Part shown: positions 39,175-47,226 of the stretch, in pieces
How the letters are laid out: each line of letters opens with the position of its first letter
How positions within the stretch are numbered: the stretch's first letter is position 1
Made by a program: the position numbers and the translations under genes
Origin: Clostridia bacterium
Lineage (GTDB): Bacteria; Bacillota; Clostridia; Oscillospirales; QAKW01
Assembly (NCBI GenBank): GCA_017464525.1
Contig: JAFTZM010000026.1
Location: 1-64,000, forward strand
Direction of reading: 5' to 3'
Length of the DNA stretch: 64,000 nucleotides
Notes under the pieces: generated by a model
What the model was told of the DNA's origin: nothing
The model's input: the letters and a program-made list of their open reading frames with translations, nothing else
Databases searched by the model: none

Positions 39175-40541
39175 TGCAGGGTAATATTGCAAGCAGAGAC
39201 CGTGAGGGTCAGCCGGTATGGTATTTCCATTATGACAATAATTGGAAAGATCAGCTAAGCATGATTACAGATTCCGAAAACAATGTTGTGAAAGAGTTTA
39301 CTTATGATAATGCAGGAAATATGCTGACCGATGGAACAAATTCTTATACCTGGAATGGAAATCGGCTGGTTTCATCCACAACGGACGATGAGTATGGATA
39401 CGTCACTTCGTATACATATAATTCTTCCGGATTACGTACATCCAAAACCGTGACGGATTGGACATATGAATATTTCTATAACGGAGATCAGCTTGCGGCG
39501 CAAAAAATCACATACTATGGCACCTATGTGGTTTATATGAACTATGTATACGGTGAAAGCGGCTTGGAATGGATCCTATATAAAAGGGTTTTAGCCAACG
39601 GAACAGTTGATTGTGAAAAGCTGTTTGCAGTAGGTCATAATCCTCAGGGAATGATCGATATGCTGCATGAGTTTAATTATACCTCCAACTACGGTTTCCA
39701 GCGCACCTATTTCATCACCTATACGGCGTTTGGGGAATTGTGGGATATAGAGATCCGAAATGAGGTCGGGAATGCAGATGCCAGCGATGGCACTGTAATT
39801 AACGATCTTCTTACGGTAAGATATAAGGATTATCTCTACGATAGCGAAACGGGCTTGTACTATCTTCAGCAGCGGTATTATGATCCCACCATCTGCCGCT
39901 TTATCAGCCCCGATACCCTCATCGCCGAAGGGCAAGGCACCAGCAACTATAACTTGTATGCCTATTGCGGGAATAACCCAATCATGTATGCAGATCCGAC
40001 AGGGGAAATGGCATCAATTACAATGGCATTTTGTATGTTTGTTGCATGGGTTTCTGTTACTGATGCCGTTAAATCAATGCTTCTTTTTACTTCGTCGGTT
40101 GTAGATTTAACAGAAGAACTATCAAGGCCATCATCTGGTCATGGGTATTATATGAATCTATTTGGAAATGAAGTGGCTTTAGGAGATAGGTTTGGGCGAG
40201 TTGTTTATTTTGCTGCAGACTGTATAGGAGAAGAAATGATTGCAGGAACGATTGCCTTTTTGGAATTAATGGATTTTTGTAACGAATTTCATGTAGATGT
40301 AGACCAGAAGACGGCAATAGGAATATTTTACTTTCTTGTACAACAAGCAGAAGTCGATGCTCCAATTTCGAAAAAGCTCAAATTGGTATTTGGTGCAGAT
40401 GCTATATTTTCCTATGCAAGTTCATGGCTTGAGGTAATTAGGCGTGATTATATTGATAATGTCGATGCTGAATATATGACCGAAAGCCATATGGCACGTG
40501 AAATGTTCGGAATGATACGCTTAGGCAATTATGGAGGATAA
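39174..40541 (+). CDS. Rhs-repeat C-terminal cassette with polymorphic tail (cassette 1)
   Basis: The product has 455 residues. Residues 1-about 210 are Rhs/YD repeats (KEFTYDNAGNMLTDGTN, YTWNGNRLVSSTTDD). The conserved Rhs core follows: YLYDSETGLYYLQQRYYDP then TICRFISPDTLIAEGQGTSN and YNLYAYCGNNPIMYADPTGE. After this border the tail of about 180 residues is AT-richer and unrelated to cassette 2, as in polymorphic toxins; no toxin family was recognised. No export signal remains. Start ATG at 39174 has GGAGGTG from the repeat seven bases upstream. A candidate immunity gene follows two bases after the stop. Confidence 0.85.
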   Translation: MQGNIASRDREGQPVWYFHYDNNWKDQLSMITDSENNVVKEFTYDNAGNMLTDGTNSYTWNGNRLVSSTTDDEYGYVTSYTYNSSGLRTSKTVTDWTYEYFYNGDQLAAQKITYYGTYVVYMNYVYGESGLEWILYKRVLANGTVDCEKLFAVGHNPQGMIDMLHEFNYTSNYGFQRTYFITYTAFGELWDIEIRNEVGNADASDGTVINDLLTVRYKDYLYDSETGLYYLQQRYYDPTICRFISPDTLIAEGQGTSNYNLYAYCGNNPIMYADPTGEMASITMAFCMFVAWVSVTDAVKSMLLFTSSVVDLTEELSRPSSGHGYYMNLFGNEVALGDRFGRVVYFAADCIGEEMIAGTIAFLELMDFCNEFHVDVDQKTAIGIFYFLVQQAEVDAPISKKLKLVFGADAIFSYASSWLEVIRRDYIDNVDAEYMTESHMAREMFGMIRLGNYGG

Positions 40542-40543
40542 AT

Positions 40544-41035
40544 ATGAGAAGACAGCTTATTTCGTTTGGTCCCATTATTAGAGTACAGACCTGGTGGCGG
40601 CAAGACCCCTTTTCTTATAGTGTAAAAGAGTTGGATGATACGATTGTTGTGCGGCATTCTACGCTGAGTCTATGTATTCATCTAATTCCAAAACTTTTAT
40701 GGATCGGGGTATGGTTTTGGATCTGGTATTATGTCCCGGCGCTTTGGTGGGCGGTTTTGTGCGTTGTCGCTATGACCGGATATCGAATTTTTGCCCTTGT
40801 GCGCTACCGCTTGGTGATCGATAAGAAAAAATACGTGATCTATAAGCGGATGTACTTAAAAACAAGATATTCCATGGCGGGTGCTTTTCGGATGGAAAAG
40901 GTAGCGGATGGAATTTATGACGCTTGCTATGATGGAGATTGGATTTTATCTGTCAGTGAATGGAGCAAGAGAGATAAAATCCTCTTGGAATACTTCCGGT
41001 CTGCCGATGTGGAATTTATAGATCGATCGTTATAA
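40544..41035 (+). CDS. Small membrane protein, candidate immunity partner of cassette 1
   Basis: The product has 163 residues with two close membrane helices (LCIHLIPKLLWIGVWFWIWYY and LWWAVLCVVAMTGYRIF) and a PH-like soluble tail. It begins two bases after the Rhs tail stop, with GGAGG before the ATG inside the previous gene end. Immunity proteins of Rhs toxins are often placed this way, and membrane immunity proteins protect from membrane-acting toxins. The role is inference; no family recognised. Confidence 0.6.
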   Translation: MRRQLISFGPIIRVQTWWRQDPFSYSVKELDDTIVVRHSTLSLCIHLIPKLLWIGVWFWIWYYVPALWWAVLCVVAMTGYRIFALVRYRLVIDKKKYVIYKRMYLKTRYSMAGAFRMEKVADGIYDACYDGDWILSVSEWSKRDKILLEYFRSADVEFIDRSL

Positions 41036-41046
41036 CGGTCTCTCAA

Positions 41047-41102
41047 GATCAAAGTTAAAAATTCAAAAAGAGACGGTCAATCACAGAACCGTCCCCTGAT
41101 TG
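41047..41102 (-). repeat. Leader fragment joined to short repeat, copy 5
   Basis: Bases 41047-41077 are identical to 42678-42708 (the start of the synthetase leader up to the left hairpin arm), and then CAATCACAGAACCGTCCCCT then GATTG (41078-41102) takes over. Rhs coding resumes directly after. Confidence 0.85.
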
Positions 41103-41104
41103 TT

Positions 41105-42268
41105 TCATCGGGGCTCAGAACTTCAAAAATGGTAGGAAATGTTCGATATGAATACTATTACAGTAATGGTAAACTGCGAACGCAAAAAATATTCTATCTC
41201 AGCACCGGAACAACAACCTATTTGAACTATAGCTATGATGAAGTGGGTCTTGCCTGGATCAAGGTGTATAAAGATACCGGATATGGGGATATGACGAAAA
41301 GAATCTATCAGATCCAACACAATCCACAGGGTGTTATTGAATCTGTTCATGAATATCGGTACGGGAACGATGATACTCTTGCAAATGGAAATCCGATCAG
41401 TCATCAGCGAACCTATCATTTGCAATATTCTGCATTTGGTGAATTGCTCGGATATGAGATCGTAAATAATAGAGTTACCGGAGATAGCTCACAGGTCTAT
41501 GTTGAAATTCTTATTGATGAGGTGCTGACGGTTCGTTATAAGGATTATCTTTACGATAGCGAAACAGGCTTGTACTATCTCCAGCAGCGGTATTATGATC
41601 CCACCATCTGCCGCTTTATCAGCCCCGATACCCTCATCGCCGAAGGGCAAGGCACCAGTAGCTATAATTTGTATGCCTATTGCGGGAATAACCCGATTAT
41701 GTATGCGGATTACAATGGAATGCTTTGCTTTGATTCTGGTGTTCAGGGTCAAATCTTTTCTCATGGGGAACCGGTATATGGCTCGATGTATTATGATGAA
41801 TATTATACTGATGAGGAAAAAAAGGTTATAGAAGTATTACTTGGAATTGATACTTCATATACGGCTTTTGCTTTTTTGAAGTATGATATGTTACATTATG
41901 CTAGAAATTACTTCAACAATTTGCCAGATCTAAATACAATACTGAATGATTGGATAAAACAGGACGCAAGTGCAAATATGTATCATCTAAATACAAATGG
42001 GTCACAAGGATTTGATGCTTTGTATAATATAAAGTATTTATCCCCAGATGGTCATAGAGAGGCGGTTATATGTTTTATACCTGGACAGACACCGTATATT
42101 GTTACAGACCCAGCAAATATGGGGACATATAATTTTGGAACAAGTACTTTTGAACATGCTTTGTTTGATGTGTTGCCATATTGTTTGTACGGAAATAGTC
42201 CTCAAGATACCACTTTGAATCGAGTGTATCCCATTAAAAGGGGGTTGAACTATGTTCCGGCTCTTTAA
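41105..42268 (+). pseudogene. Rhs C-terminal cassette 2, 5'-truncated
   Basis: Open from 41105, where SSGLRTSK matches the same position of cassette 1; the first ATG is at 41129 but without a ribosome site, so it is probably silent or awaits recombination. It holds YD repeats, the Rhs core (41543-41710, nearly identical base by base to 39828-39995) and then a different tail of about 185 residues (FDSGVQGQIFSHGEPVYGS, EHALFDVLPYCLYG). The tail shares nothing evident with that of cassette 1. A candidate immunity gene overlaps its end. Confidence 0.8.
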
Positions 42269-42527
42269 GAACTGCGAAGTTTTTTTAGCTCTATTGGTAG
42301 TTCTAACGCCCGTGTGGCTACTTCTTTTATTGATAGTTTTTCCGGCTTATCTTTGGGACGGTGCGGCAATTGCACTTTTTGGGATGGACCTGCTTTTTGT
42401 GGTTTTTTCTATAGTAAAAGGATTCAAAACCCGCAAAAAAATATCCGAAATATCAATGGCTGTGTCAAGTATTAGCTTTGTTATATGGTGGCTGTTGGTT
42501 TACTTTTTTACGTCCGTTCATGTATAG
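42252..42527 (+). CDS. Small membrane protein, candidate immunity partner of cassette 2
   Basis: The product has 91 residues with about three helices (ALLVVLTPVWLLLLLIVFPAY, AAIALFGMDLLFVVFSIVKGF, AVSSISFVIWWLLVYFF). It overlaps the cassette-2 stop by 17 bases and has AAAAGGGGGTTG upstream. Location and size suggest immunity, but no homology is seen. It is followed by short-repeat copies. Confidence 0.55.
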   Translation: MFRLFKNCEVFLALLVVLTPVWLLLLLIVFPAYLWDGAAIALFGMDLLFVVFSIVKGFKTRKKISEISMAVSSISFVIWWLLVYFFTSVHV

Positions 42528-42629
42528 TCAATCAGATCAATCAGGGGAGTCAATCAGGTGACGGTTCTGTGATTGATGCAGCGAATCAGGTGACGGTTCT
42601 GGCAATCAGGGGACGGTTCTGTGATTGAC
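42528..42629 (+). repeat. Interspersed short repeat, array of four full or partial copies
   Basis: Copies with core AATCAGG[G/T]GACGGTTCTG TGATTGA at 42550-42576 and 42603-42629, partial ones at 42528-42549 and 42583-42600. Another fragment (CCAATCAGGAGCC) lies near 42658. This is the densest cluster and marks the right edge of the island. Confidence 0.85.
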
Positions 42630-42686
42630 AAGCGAGGATAAGTATACTATCGATTGCCAATCAGGAGCCTGCCCGACGATCAAAGT

Positions 42687-42766
42687 TAAAAATTCAAAAA
42701 GAGACGGTTGCGAAAGCGGCCGTCTCTTGATATAATAAAGGTATTCTTTTTTTCGGAGGCATTCAT
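42687..42766 (+). promoter_or_regulatory. Leader and promoter of the acyl-CoA synthetase gene
   Basis: Contains a hairpin AAGAGACGG (42699-42707) / CCGTCTCTT (42720-42728) and an extended -10 TGATATAAT (TATAAT at 42731-42736); CGGAGG is the ribosome site. The same leader is copied at 38494-38574 and in part at 41047-41077. Confidence 0.7.
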
Positions 42767-44453
42767 GAAACGACCCTGGCTTGAGCATTACGGCACCGTG
42801 CCCCATCATTTGACCTATCCGCAGGGCTCTATGAGCGATGCGGTATTTTCGGCTGCAGAAAAGACCCCGGAGCAGCAGGCGCTGGCCTTTATGGGGCAAA
42901 GCGTTTCCTATCGGCAGCTGGCCGAAGAGATCCACAGGACTGCCAGGTCCTTTTGGGCCCTTGGCATCCGGAAGGGGGATCGGGTCACGCTGTGTATGCC
43001 CAATGTTCCTCAAACGGTCTATTGCCTTTACGCTCTCAATGAATTGGGAGCAGTGGTCAGTCTGATCCATCCTCTTTCGGCGGAAAAGGAGATTGTTTTT
43101 TACCTTTCGGAGGTGGAGAGCACCACTCTCGTCACCCTCCATCAATTCTATGATAAGCTGATACAGGTGCAAAAGGAATATCCCTTGAAGCACCTGATCA
43201 TCACCGATATCGACGATGCCTTGGGCGGCATCAAAAAATGGGGCTACCGGCTGGCCGTTAAGTCCAAATTCCCGAAACTGCAGTCCGCCGAAAATCTGAC
43301 CCTCTGGAAACAATTCCTCGCCGATGGCACCCCGTACCAAAAGGCGCCCGCCACCGCAGACGACGGTGCGGTGATCCTCTTTTCCGGCGGCACCACCGGC
43401 ACCAGCAAGGGCGTCCTGCTCTCCAACGGTAATTTTAACGCCCTGGCCCTCCAGACCGCCGCCATGGCCGCCCGCCCCATCGCCGGCCAGCGGATCTTGG
43501 CCGCCATGCCCATGTTTCACGGCTTTGGGCTGGGGGTCTGCGTCCATACAGCTCTGGTCAACTCCGCCGGCTCCATTCTGGTGCCCCGCTTTAATGTGAA
43601 GGAATATGCCAACTTAATTAAAAAGGAACGGCCCAATTATATCGCCGGGGTTCCCACTCTTTATGAAGCCCTCACCCGTACCGATTATCTGGATCATGCA
43701 GATCTTTCCTGCCTGCTGGGGGTGTTCTCCGGGGGGGACAGCCTTTCGGTGGAGCTCAAGCGGAAAATGGATCAATTTCTTGCCGATCGGGGAGCCTTGG
43801 TGCGGATCCGGGAGGGCTACGGTACCACCGAATGTGTGACCGCCAGCTGCCTCACCCCTGATCAGGAGGAACGGGAGGGGAGCATCGGCCTGCCCTATCC
43901 CGATATGGACTATATGATCTGTAGGGTGGGCACCACTGAAGAGGTTCCCTATGGAGAAGAGGGGGAGATCTGCCTCAAGGGCCCCACCGTGATGCTGGAA
44001 TATCTGGGTCACCCGGAGGAGACCGCCGATGCCCTGCAGATCCATCCCGATGGAGAGCGCTGGCTTCATACCGGCGATCTGGGGGTGATGGATGCGGATG
44101 GCTTCATCTACTTCCGCCAGCGGCTGAAGCGGATCATTGTGACCAGCGGGTATAATGTTTACCCCTCCCAGATCGAAAATGTGCTGGACGGCCATCCTAA
44201 GGTGCAGCTCAGTTGTGTCATCGGCGTGCCCGACCCCTATCGGATGCATCGGGTGAAGGCTTATATCGTCCCGAAAAAGGGCGTGGAGCCTACCGACGCA
44301 CTGCGGGAAGAAATTCTGGCTTATTGCAGCACCTATATTGCCAAATATGCCTGCCCCCGGGAGCTGGAATTCCGGGAGGATCTACCCAAGACCCTGGTGG
44401 GTAAGGTGGCCTATAAAAAATTAGAAGAAGAAAATTCCTGCGAAAAAGTCTGA
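42765..44453 (+). CDS. AMP-dependent acyl-CoA synthetase/ligase
   Basis: The product has 562 residues. Adenylate-forming motifs: ILFSGGTTGTSKGVLLSNGN (P-loop), REGYGTTECVT (motif for AMP binding), LHTGDLGVMDADGFIYF (Asp), RLKRIIVTSGYNVYPSQIE (hinge) and the C-terminal KTLVGKVAYKKL with catalytic Lys. It activates a fatty or other carboxylic acid to its CoA ester. The N-terminus begins MKRPWLEHYGTVPHHL, typical of long-chain acyl-CoA synthetases. A longer frame upstream reads into the leader, so ATG at 42765 (CGGAGGC upstream) is used. It may be co-transcribed with the tubulin-like gene 34 bases downstream. Confidence 0.93.
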   Translation: MKRPWLEHYGTVPHHLTYPQGSMSDAVFSAAEKTPEQQALAFMGQSVSYRQLAEEIHRTARSFWALGIRKGDRVTLCMPNVPQTVYCLYALNELGAVVSLIHPLSAEKEIVFYLSEVESTTLVTLHQFYDKLIQVQKEYPLKHLIITDIDDALGGIKKWGYRLAVKSKFPKLQSAENLTLWKQFLADGTPYQKAPATADDGAVILFSGGTTGTSKGVLLSNGNFNALALQTAAMAARPIAGQRILAAMPMFHGFGLGVCVHTALVNSAGSILVPRFNVKEYANLIKKERPNYIAGVPTLYEALTRTDYLDHADLSCLLGVFSGGDSLSVELKRKMDQFLADRGALVRIREGYGTTECVTASCLTPDQEEREGSIGLPYPDMDYMICRVGTTEEVPYGEEGEICLKGPTVMLEYLGHPEETADALQIHPDGERWLHTGDLGVMDADGFIYFRQRLKRIIVTSGYNVYPSQIENVLDGHPKVQLSCVIGVPDPYRMHRVKAYIVPKKGVEPTDALREEILAYCSTYIAKYACPRELEFREDLPKTLVGKVAYKKLEEENSCEKV

Positions 44454-44487
44454 TGTTCCTTCGTTTTAAAAGGTAGGAGGAATGAAT

Positions 44488-45123
44488 ATGAGCACTTTAT
44501 TGATCGGCCTCGGCGGGATCGGTTCCGCTCTGGCAGACCGGGTGGCGGCGCAGACCGGCCTTCCGGCATTTGCAATCGACATTGAATCGGCGGCGCAGTA
44601 TTCCCACGCCCGGCAGCTCTGCCTTTTTACCGGCCAGAGCCTGCGGGATATGCTGGAGCTGACCCCCGAGATGAAGGCCTGGCTGCCCCCGGCAGAGCTG
44701 ATGCGCAGTGAAGCCATGGGCGGAACCTGCCAATCCCGGCAGATGGGAAGGGCCTTTTACCGCCATGCTATGGTTCAGGGGCTGCTGCAGCCCTTGATCG
44801 AAGCGGCGGAGGATCCTAACCTCCAAAGGGCGGTGATCATCACCACCCTGGTGGGCGGCACCGGTTCCGGGCTGTTTATGCACCTGGCCTCCCTGCTGCG
44901 GGAAAAGGCGCCGGGGCTGGAGCTTATCGGCGAATTTCTGATGCCCCCTAATTTCAGTTTTTTGGATTCCACCGCCCAGCAGGCGCATCTGGAGGCCAAT
45001 GCCGAGGCCGCCTGCCGAGAGCTTTCCGCAGCGCCCCTTTTCGATGCCCGTTATTTTTACGATAAGCGCCTGGAAAAGCCGGATTTTTCCTATGTGGAAC
45101 GGGGAATTCTTTCCCATTTTTAA
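44488..45123 (+). CDS. Short tubulin/FtsZ-superfamily-like protein
   Basis: The product has 211 residues. It starts STLLIGLGGIGSALADRV (Rossmann-like Gly loop, residues 6-13), then GTCQSRQMGRAF (residues 79-90) and AVIITTLVGGTGSGLFMHLA with GGTGSG at residues 123-128, matching the tubulin/FtsZ signature loop G-G-T-G-[ST]-G. It resembles the N-terminal half of tubulin-like domain proteins (PF13809: A-G-G-T-G-S-G-x-F-x-D-L-A), but those are usually several hundred residues or more. There is no second (C-terminal) activation domain. Start 44488 is seven bases from AGGAGG; ATG at 44482 is one base away and rejected. Role unknown. Confidence 0.7.
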   Translation: MSTLLIGLGGIGSALADRVAAQTGLPAFAIDIESAAQYSHARQLCLFTGQSLRDMLELTPEMKAWLPPAELMRSEAMGGTCQSRQMGRAFYRHAMVQGLLQPLIEAAEDPNLQRAVIITTLVGGTGSGLFMHLASLLREKAPGLELIGEFLMPPNFSFLDSTAQQAHLEANAEAACRELSAAPLFDARYFYDKRLEKPDFSYVERGILSHF

Positions 45124-45129
45124 AGAGAT

Positions 45130-45162
45130 AAAAGACAGGTCAATCCTGTCTTTTATTTTTTA
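45130..45162 (+). terminator. Rho-independent terminator
   Basis: AAAGACAGG-TCAAT-CCTGTCTTTTATTTTTT after the tubulin-like gene, isolating it from the his operon. Confidence 0.92.
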
Positions 45163-45173
45163 TAAAAAAAGCC

Positions 45174-45202
45174 TTGACTTTAGCGTGATAGAGTGATAAA
45201 AT
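45174..45202 (+). promoter_or_regulatory. his operon promoter with candidate HisR operator
   Basis: TTGACT at 45174-45179, 17-base spacer, TAAAAT at 45197-45202. Two GTGATA boxes (45185-45190 and 45193-45198), two bases apart, overlap the spacer and -10 and are a good candidate site for the YerC/HisR-type repressor encoded next. No histidine T-box is seen in this short leader. Confidence 0.65.
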
Positions 45203-45234
45203 ATGAACCATCTGTTAGAAAAGGAGAACGCCGC

Positions 45235-45534
45235 ATGAGCAAGATCCGCAATCAGGAGATCGACCGTTTGTTTGAAGCCATTCTCTCATTGGAGAATATC
45301 GAGGAATGCTATAATTTTTTTGAAGACGCCTGCACCATCAAGGAGATCAACGAGATCGCCCAGCGGTTCCAGGTGGCCTGCCAGCTGGATGCAGGCAGAA
45401 ACTATCAGGAGGTCAATAAAGAGACGGGCGCTTCCACCGCCACCATCTGCCGGGTGAATAAATGCCTTAACTACGGCAACGAGGGGTACCGCACCGTCAT
45501 CGACCGGTTGAAGAAGGAAGGAAAGCTTACATGA
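45235..45534 (+). CDS. hisR: TrpR-family regulator, YerC/HisR type
   Basis: The product has 99 residues. The TrpR/YerC fold is seen in RNQEIDRLFEAILSLENIEE then CYNFFEDACTIKEINEIAQR, and the helix-turn-helix EVNKETGASTATICRVNKCL. In Firmicutes this family is predicted from comparative genomics to repress histidine genes; here it is the first gene of the his operon, four bases overlapping hisZ. The start at 45235 has AAAGGAGAACG upstream; a longer frame is not supported. Confidence 0.9.
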   Translation: MSKIRNQEIDRLFEAILSLENIEECYNFFEDACTIKEINEIAQRFQVACQLDAGRNYQEVNKETGASTATICRVNKCLNYGNEGYRTVIDRLKKEGKLT

Positions 45535-46613
45535 ACGAGAATATCATCCGCAGCGATGAACGGGCCATCTTTGCCCTGCGCAGCCTGTACCGGCAGTTCG
45601 GCTACGCCCGCTATAAGATGAGCCGGTTTGAGGAATACGATCTGTATGTCCGGAATAAGGATTTTCTGGTCAGCGATGAGGTCATCACCTTCACCGATCA
45701 TACCGGTCGGCTGCTGGCCCTGAAGCCGGACGTGACCCTCTCCATCATTAAAAACACCGTGGATCAGCCCGGTGCCGTGCAGAAGGTCTATTATAACGAA
45801 AACGTCTATCGGGTGGCAAAGGGTACCCACTCTTTTAAAGAGATCATGCAGGCGGGGCTGGAATGTATCGGTGATCTGGGCGGTTATGAGATCGCCGAGG
45901 TGGTGCGGTTGGCCGCCAAAAGCCTGGCGCTGATCGGCGGGGACTATGTGCTGGATCTTTCCCATATGGGGCTGGTCTCTGCTATGCTGCAGAACCTTTC
46001 CGATGAGGATCGGGCGCTGGCTCTGGGCTATATCCATCAGAAGAGCCCCCATGAGCTGGCCGGCCTTGATCTCTCCGCCGAGGAACTGGCCAAGCTGACT
46101 GCTTTGATCAATTGCTGCGGCGCCCCCGGAGAGGCTCTGGCGAAGCTGCAGCCCTATCTCACCGGAGAGGCAGAGAAAAAGGCCTTCGCTGAATTCCAAA
46201 GCCTCTGCGCTATCCTGGAAAAGGATGTCCATGTACGGGTGGATTTCTCGGTGGGCAACGATCTGAAATATTATAGCGGTGTGGTCTTTAAGGGTTATCT
46301 CGAAGGGATCCCCGCCAGCGTTCTTTCCGGCGGCCAGTATGATAAGCTGCTGCAGAAGCTGGGCCGTAAGAGCGGTGCCATCGGCTTTGCTGTTTACCTG
46401 GATCTGCTGGAGCAGCGGGAGGAAGCGGAGTATGATGTGGATACGGTACTGCTCCATGATGCGGATGCAGATCCCGCCGCCTTGGTGGAAGCCGCCGAAC
46501 GCCTTTCCGCAGAGGGAACGCTGCTGGTGGCAAAGGTGCTGCCCCCGCAGGCCCATCCCCGCCGTTTGCTGAAATTTACCGAAAGGGGGATCGAACCCGT
46601 TGAAAATGGTTAA
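45531..46613 (+). CDS. hisZ: ATP phosphoribosyltransferase regulatory subunit HisZ
   Basis: HisZ is a catalytically inert class-II histidyl-tRNA synthetase paralogue that activates the short HisG. The product has 360 residues. Family segments: ALKPDVTLSIIKNTVD (motif 2-like), KVYYNENVYRVAKGTHSFKE then IMQAGLECIGD, FSVGNDLKYYSGVVFKGYLE and SVLSGGQYDKLLQKLG. The pairing with a 208-residue HisG lacking a C-terminal domain is consistent: short HisG needs HisZ. Overlaps both neighbours. Confidence 0.95.
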   Translation: MNENIIRSDERAIFALRSLYRQFGYARYKMSRFEEYDLYVRNKDFLVSDEVITFTDHTGRLLALKPDVTLSIIKNTVDQPGAVQKVYYNENVYRVAKGTHSFKEIMQAGLECIGDLGGYEIAEVVRLAAKSLALIGGDYVLDLSHMGLVSAMLQNLSDEDRALALGYIHQKSPHELAGLDLSAEELAKLTALINCCGAPGEALAKLQPYLTGEAEKKAFAEFQSLCAILEKDVHVRVDFSVGNDLKYYSGVVFKGYLEGIPASVLSGGQYDKLLQKLGRKSGAIGFAVYLDLLEQREEAEYDVDTVLLHDADADPAALVEAAERLSAEGTLLVAKVLPPQAHPRRLLKFTERGIEPVENG

Positions 46614-47226
46614 TGTTGCGCTGCCTAAGGGGCGGCTGGGTGAAAAGGTTTATAAATTGTTCCGGGAGGCGGGCTTTGAATGCCCCTCCATTGAGGAAAA
46701 TAACCGTAAGCTGATCTTTGAGAACCCGGAAAAAGGGGTGCGCTACTTCTGGGTCAAGCCATCGGATGTGGCTATCTATGTGGAACGGGGTGCCGCCGAT
46801 ATCGGTGTGGCTGGCAAGGATATCCTGCTGGAATACCGCCCCGATGTCTATGAATTGCTGGATCTGAATATGGGCAAATGCCGGATGGCGGTGGCCGCCA
46901 AAAAAGGCTTCCGGGATCCTATCGGCTCCACCCTGCGGGTGGCAACCAAATTTCCCAATATCGCCAGTACCTATTATAATGAAAAATGCCGGGATATCGA
47001 TATCATCAAATTAAACGGCTCCATCGAGATCGCCCCCATTTTAGGGCTCTCCGATGTGATCGTGGATATTGTAGAGACCGGCACCACCCTGAAGGAAAAC
47101 GATCTGGTGCCCTATGAGACCATCGTGCCCATCAGCGCCCGGCTCATCGCCAATAAGGCAGGCTATAAGTTTAAGAATGAAGAAATCTGTGCCATCGTGC
47201 AAGGACTTGAGGAACAAATAAAATGA
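46600..47226 (+). CDS. hisG: ATP phosphoribosyltransferase, short form
   Basis: The catalytic subunit couples ATP and PRPP to start histidine synthesis. It has 208 residues, the short form, with VNVALPKGRLGEKVYKLF, VERGAADIGVAGKDILLEYR and the PRPP-loop DVIVDIVETGTTLKENDL. The start is TTG (46600) with AAAGGGGGA about ten bases upstream; ATG two codons later is further from it. It overlaps hisZ by 14 bases and hisD by four. Confidence 0.96.
   Translation: MKMVNVALPKGRLGEKVYKLFREAGFECPSIEENNRKLIFENPEKGVRYFWVKPSDVAIYVERGAADIGVAGKDILLEYRPDVYELLDLNMGKCRMAVAAKKGFRDPIGSTLRVATKFPNIASTYYNEKCRDIDIIKLNGSIEIAPILGLSDVIVDIVETGTTLKENDLVPYETIVPISARLIANKAGYKFKNEEICAIVQGLEEQIK

Noticed and set aside
39103-42629. 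Short repeats read as a possible CRISPR array
   Set aside because: Copies are irregularly spaced, occur in both orientations, lack uniform spacers and are placed at gene borders; they fit an interspersed repeat family.
45123-45235. Histidine T-box leader before the his operon
   Set aside because: The space is only about 110 bases, occupied by a terminator and promoter; no T-box sequence or antiterminator was seen.
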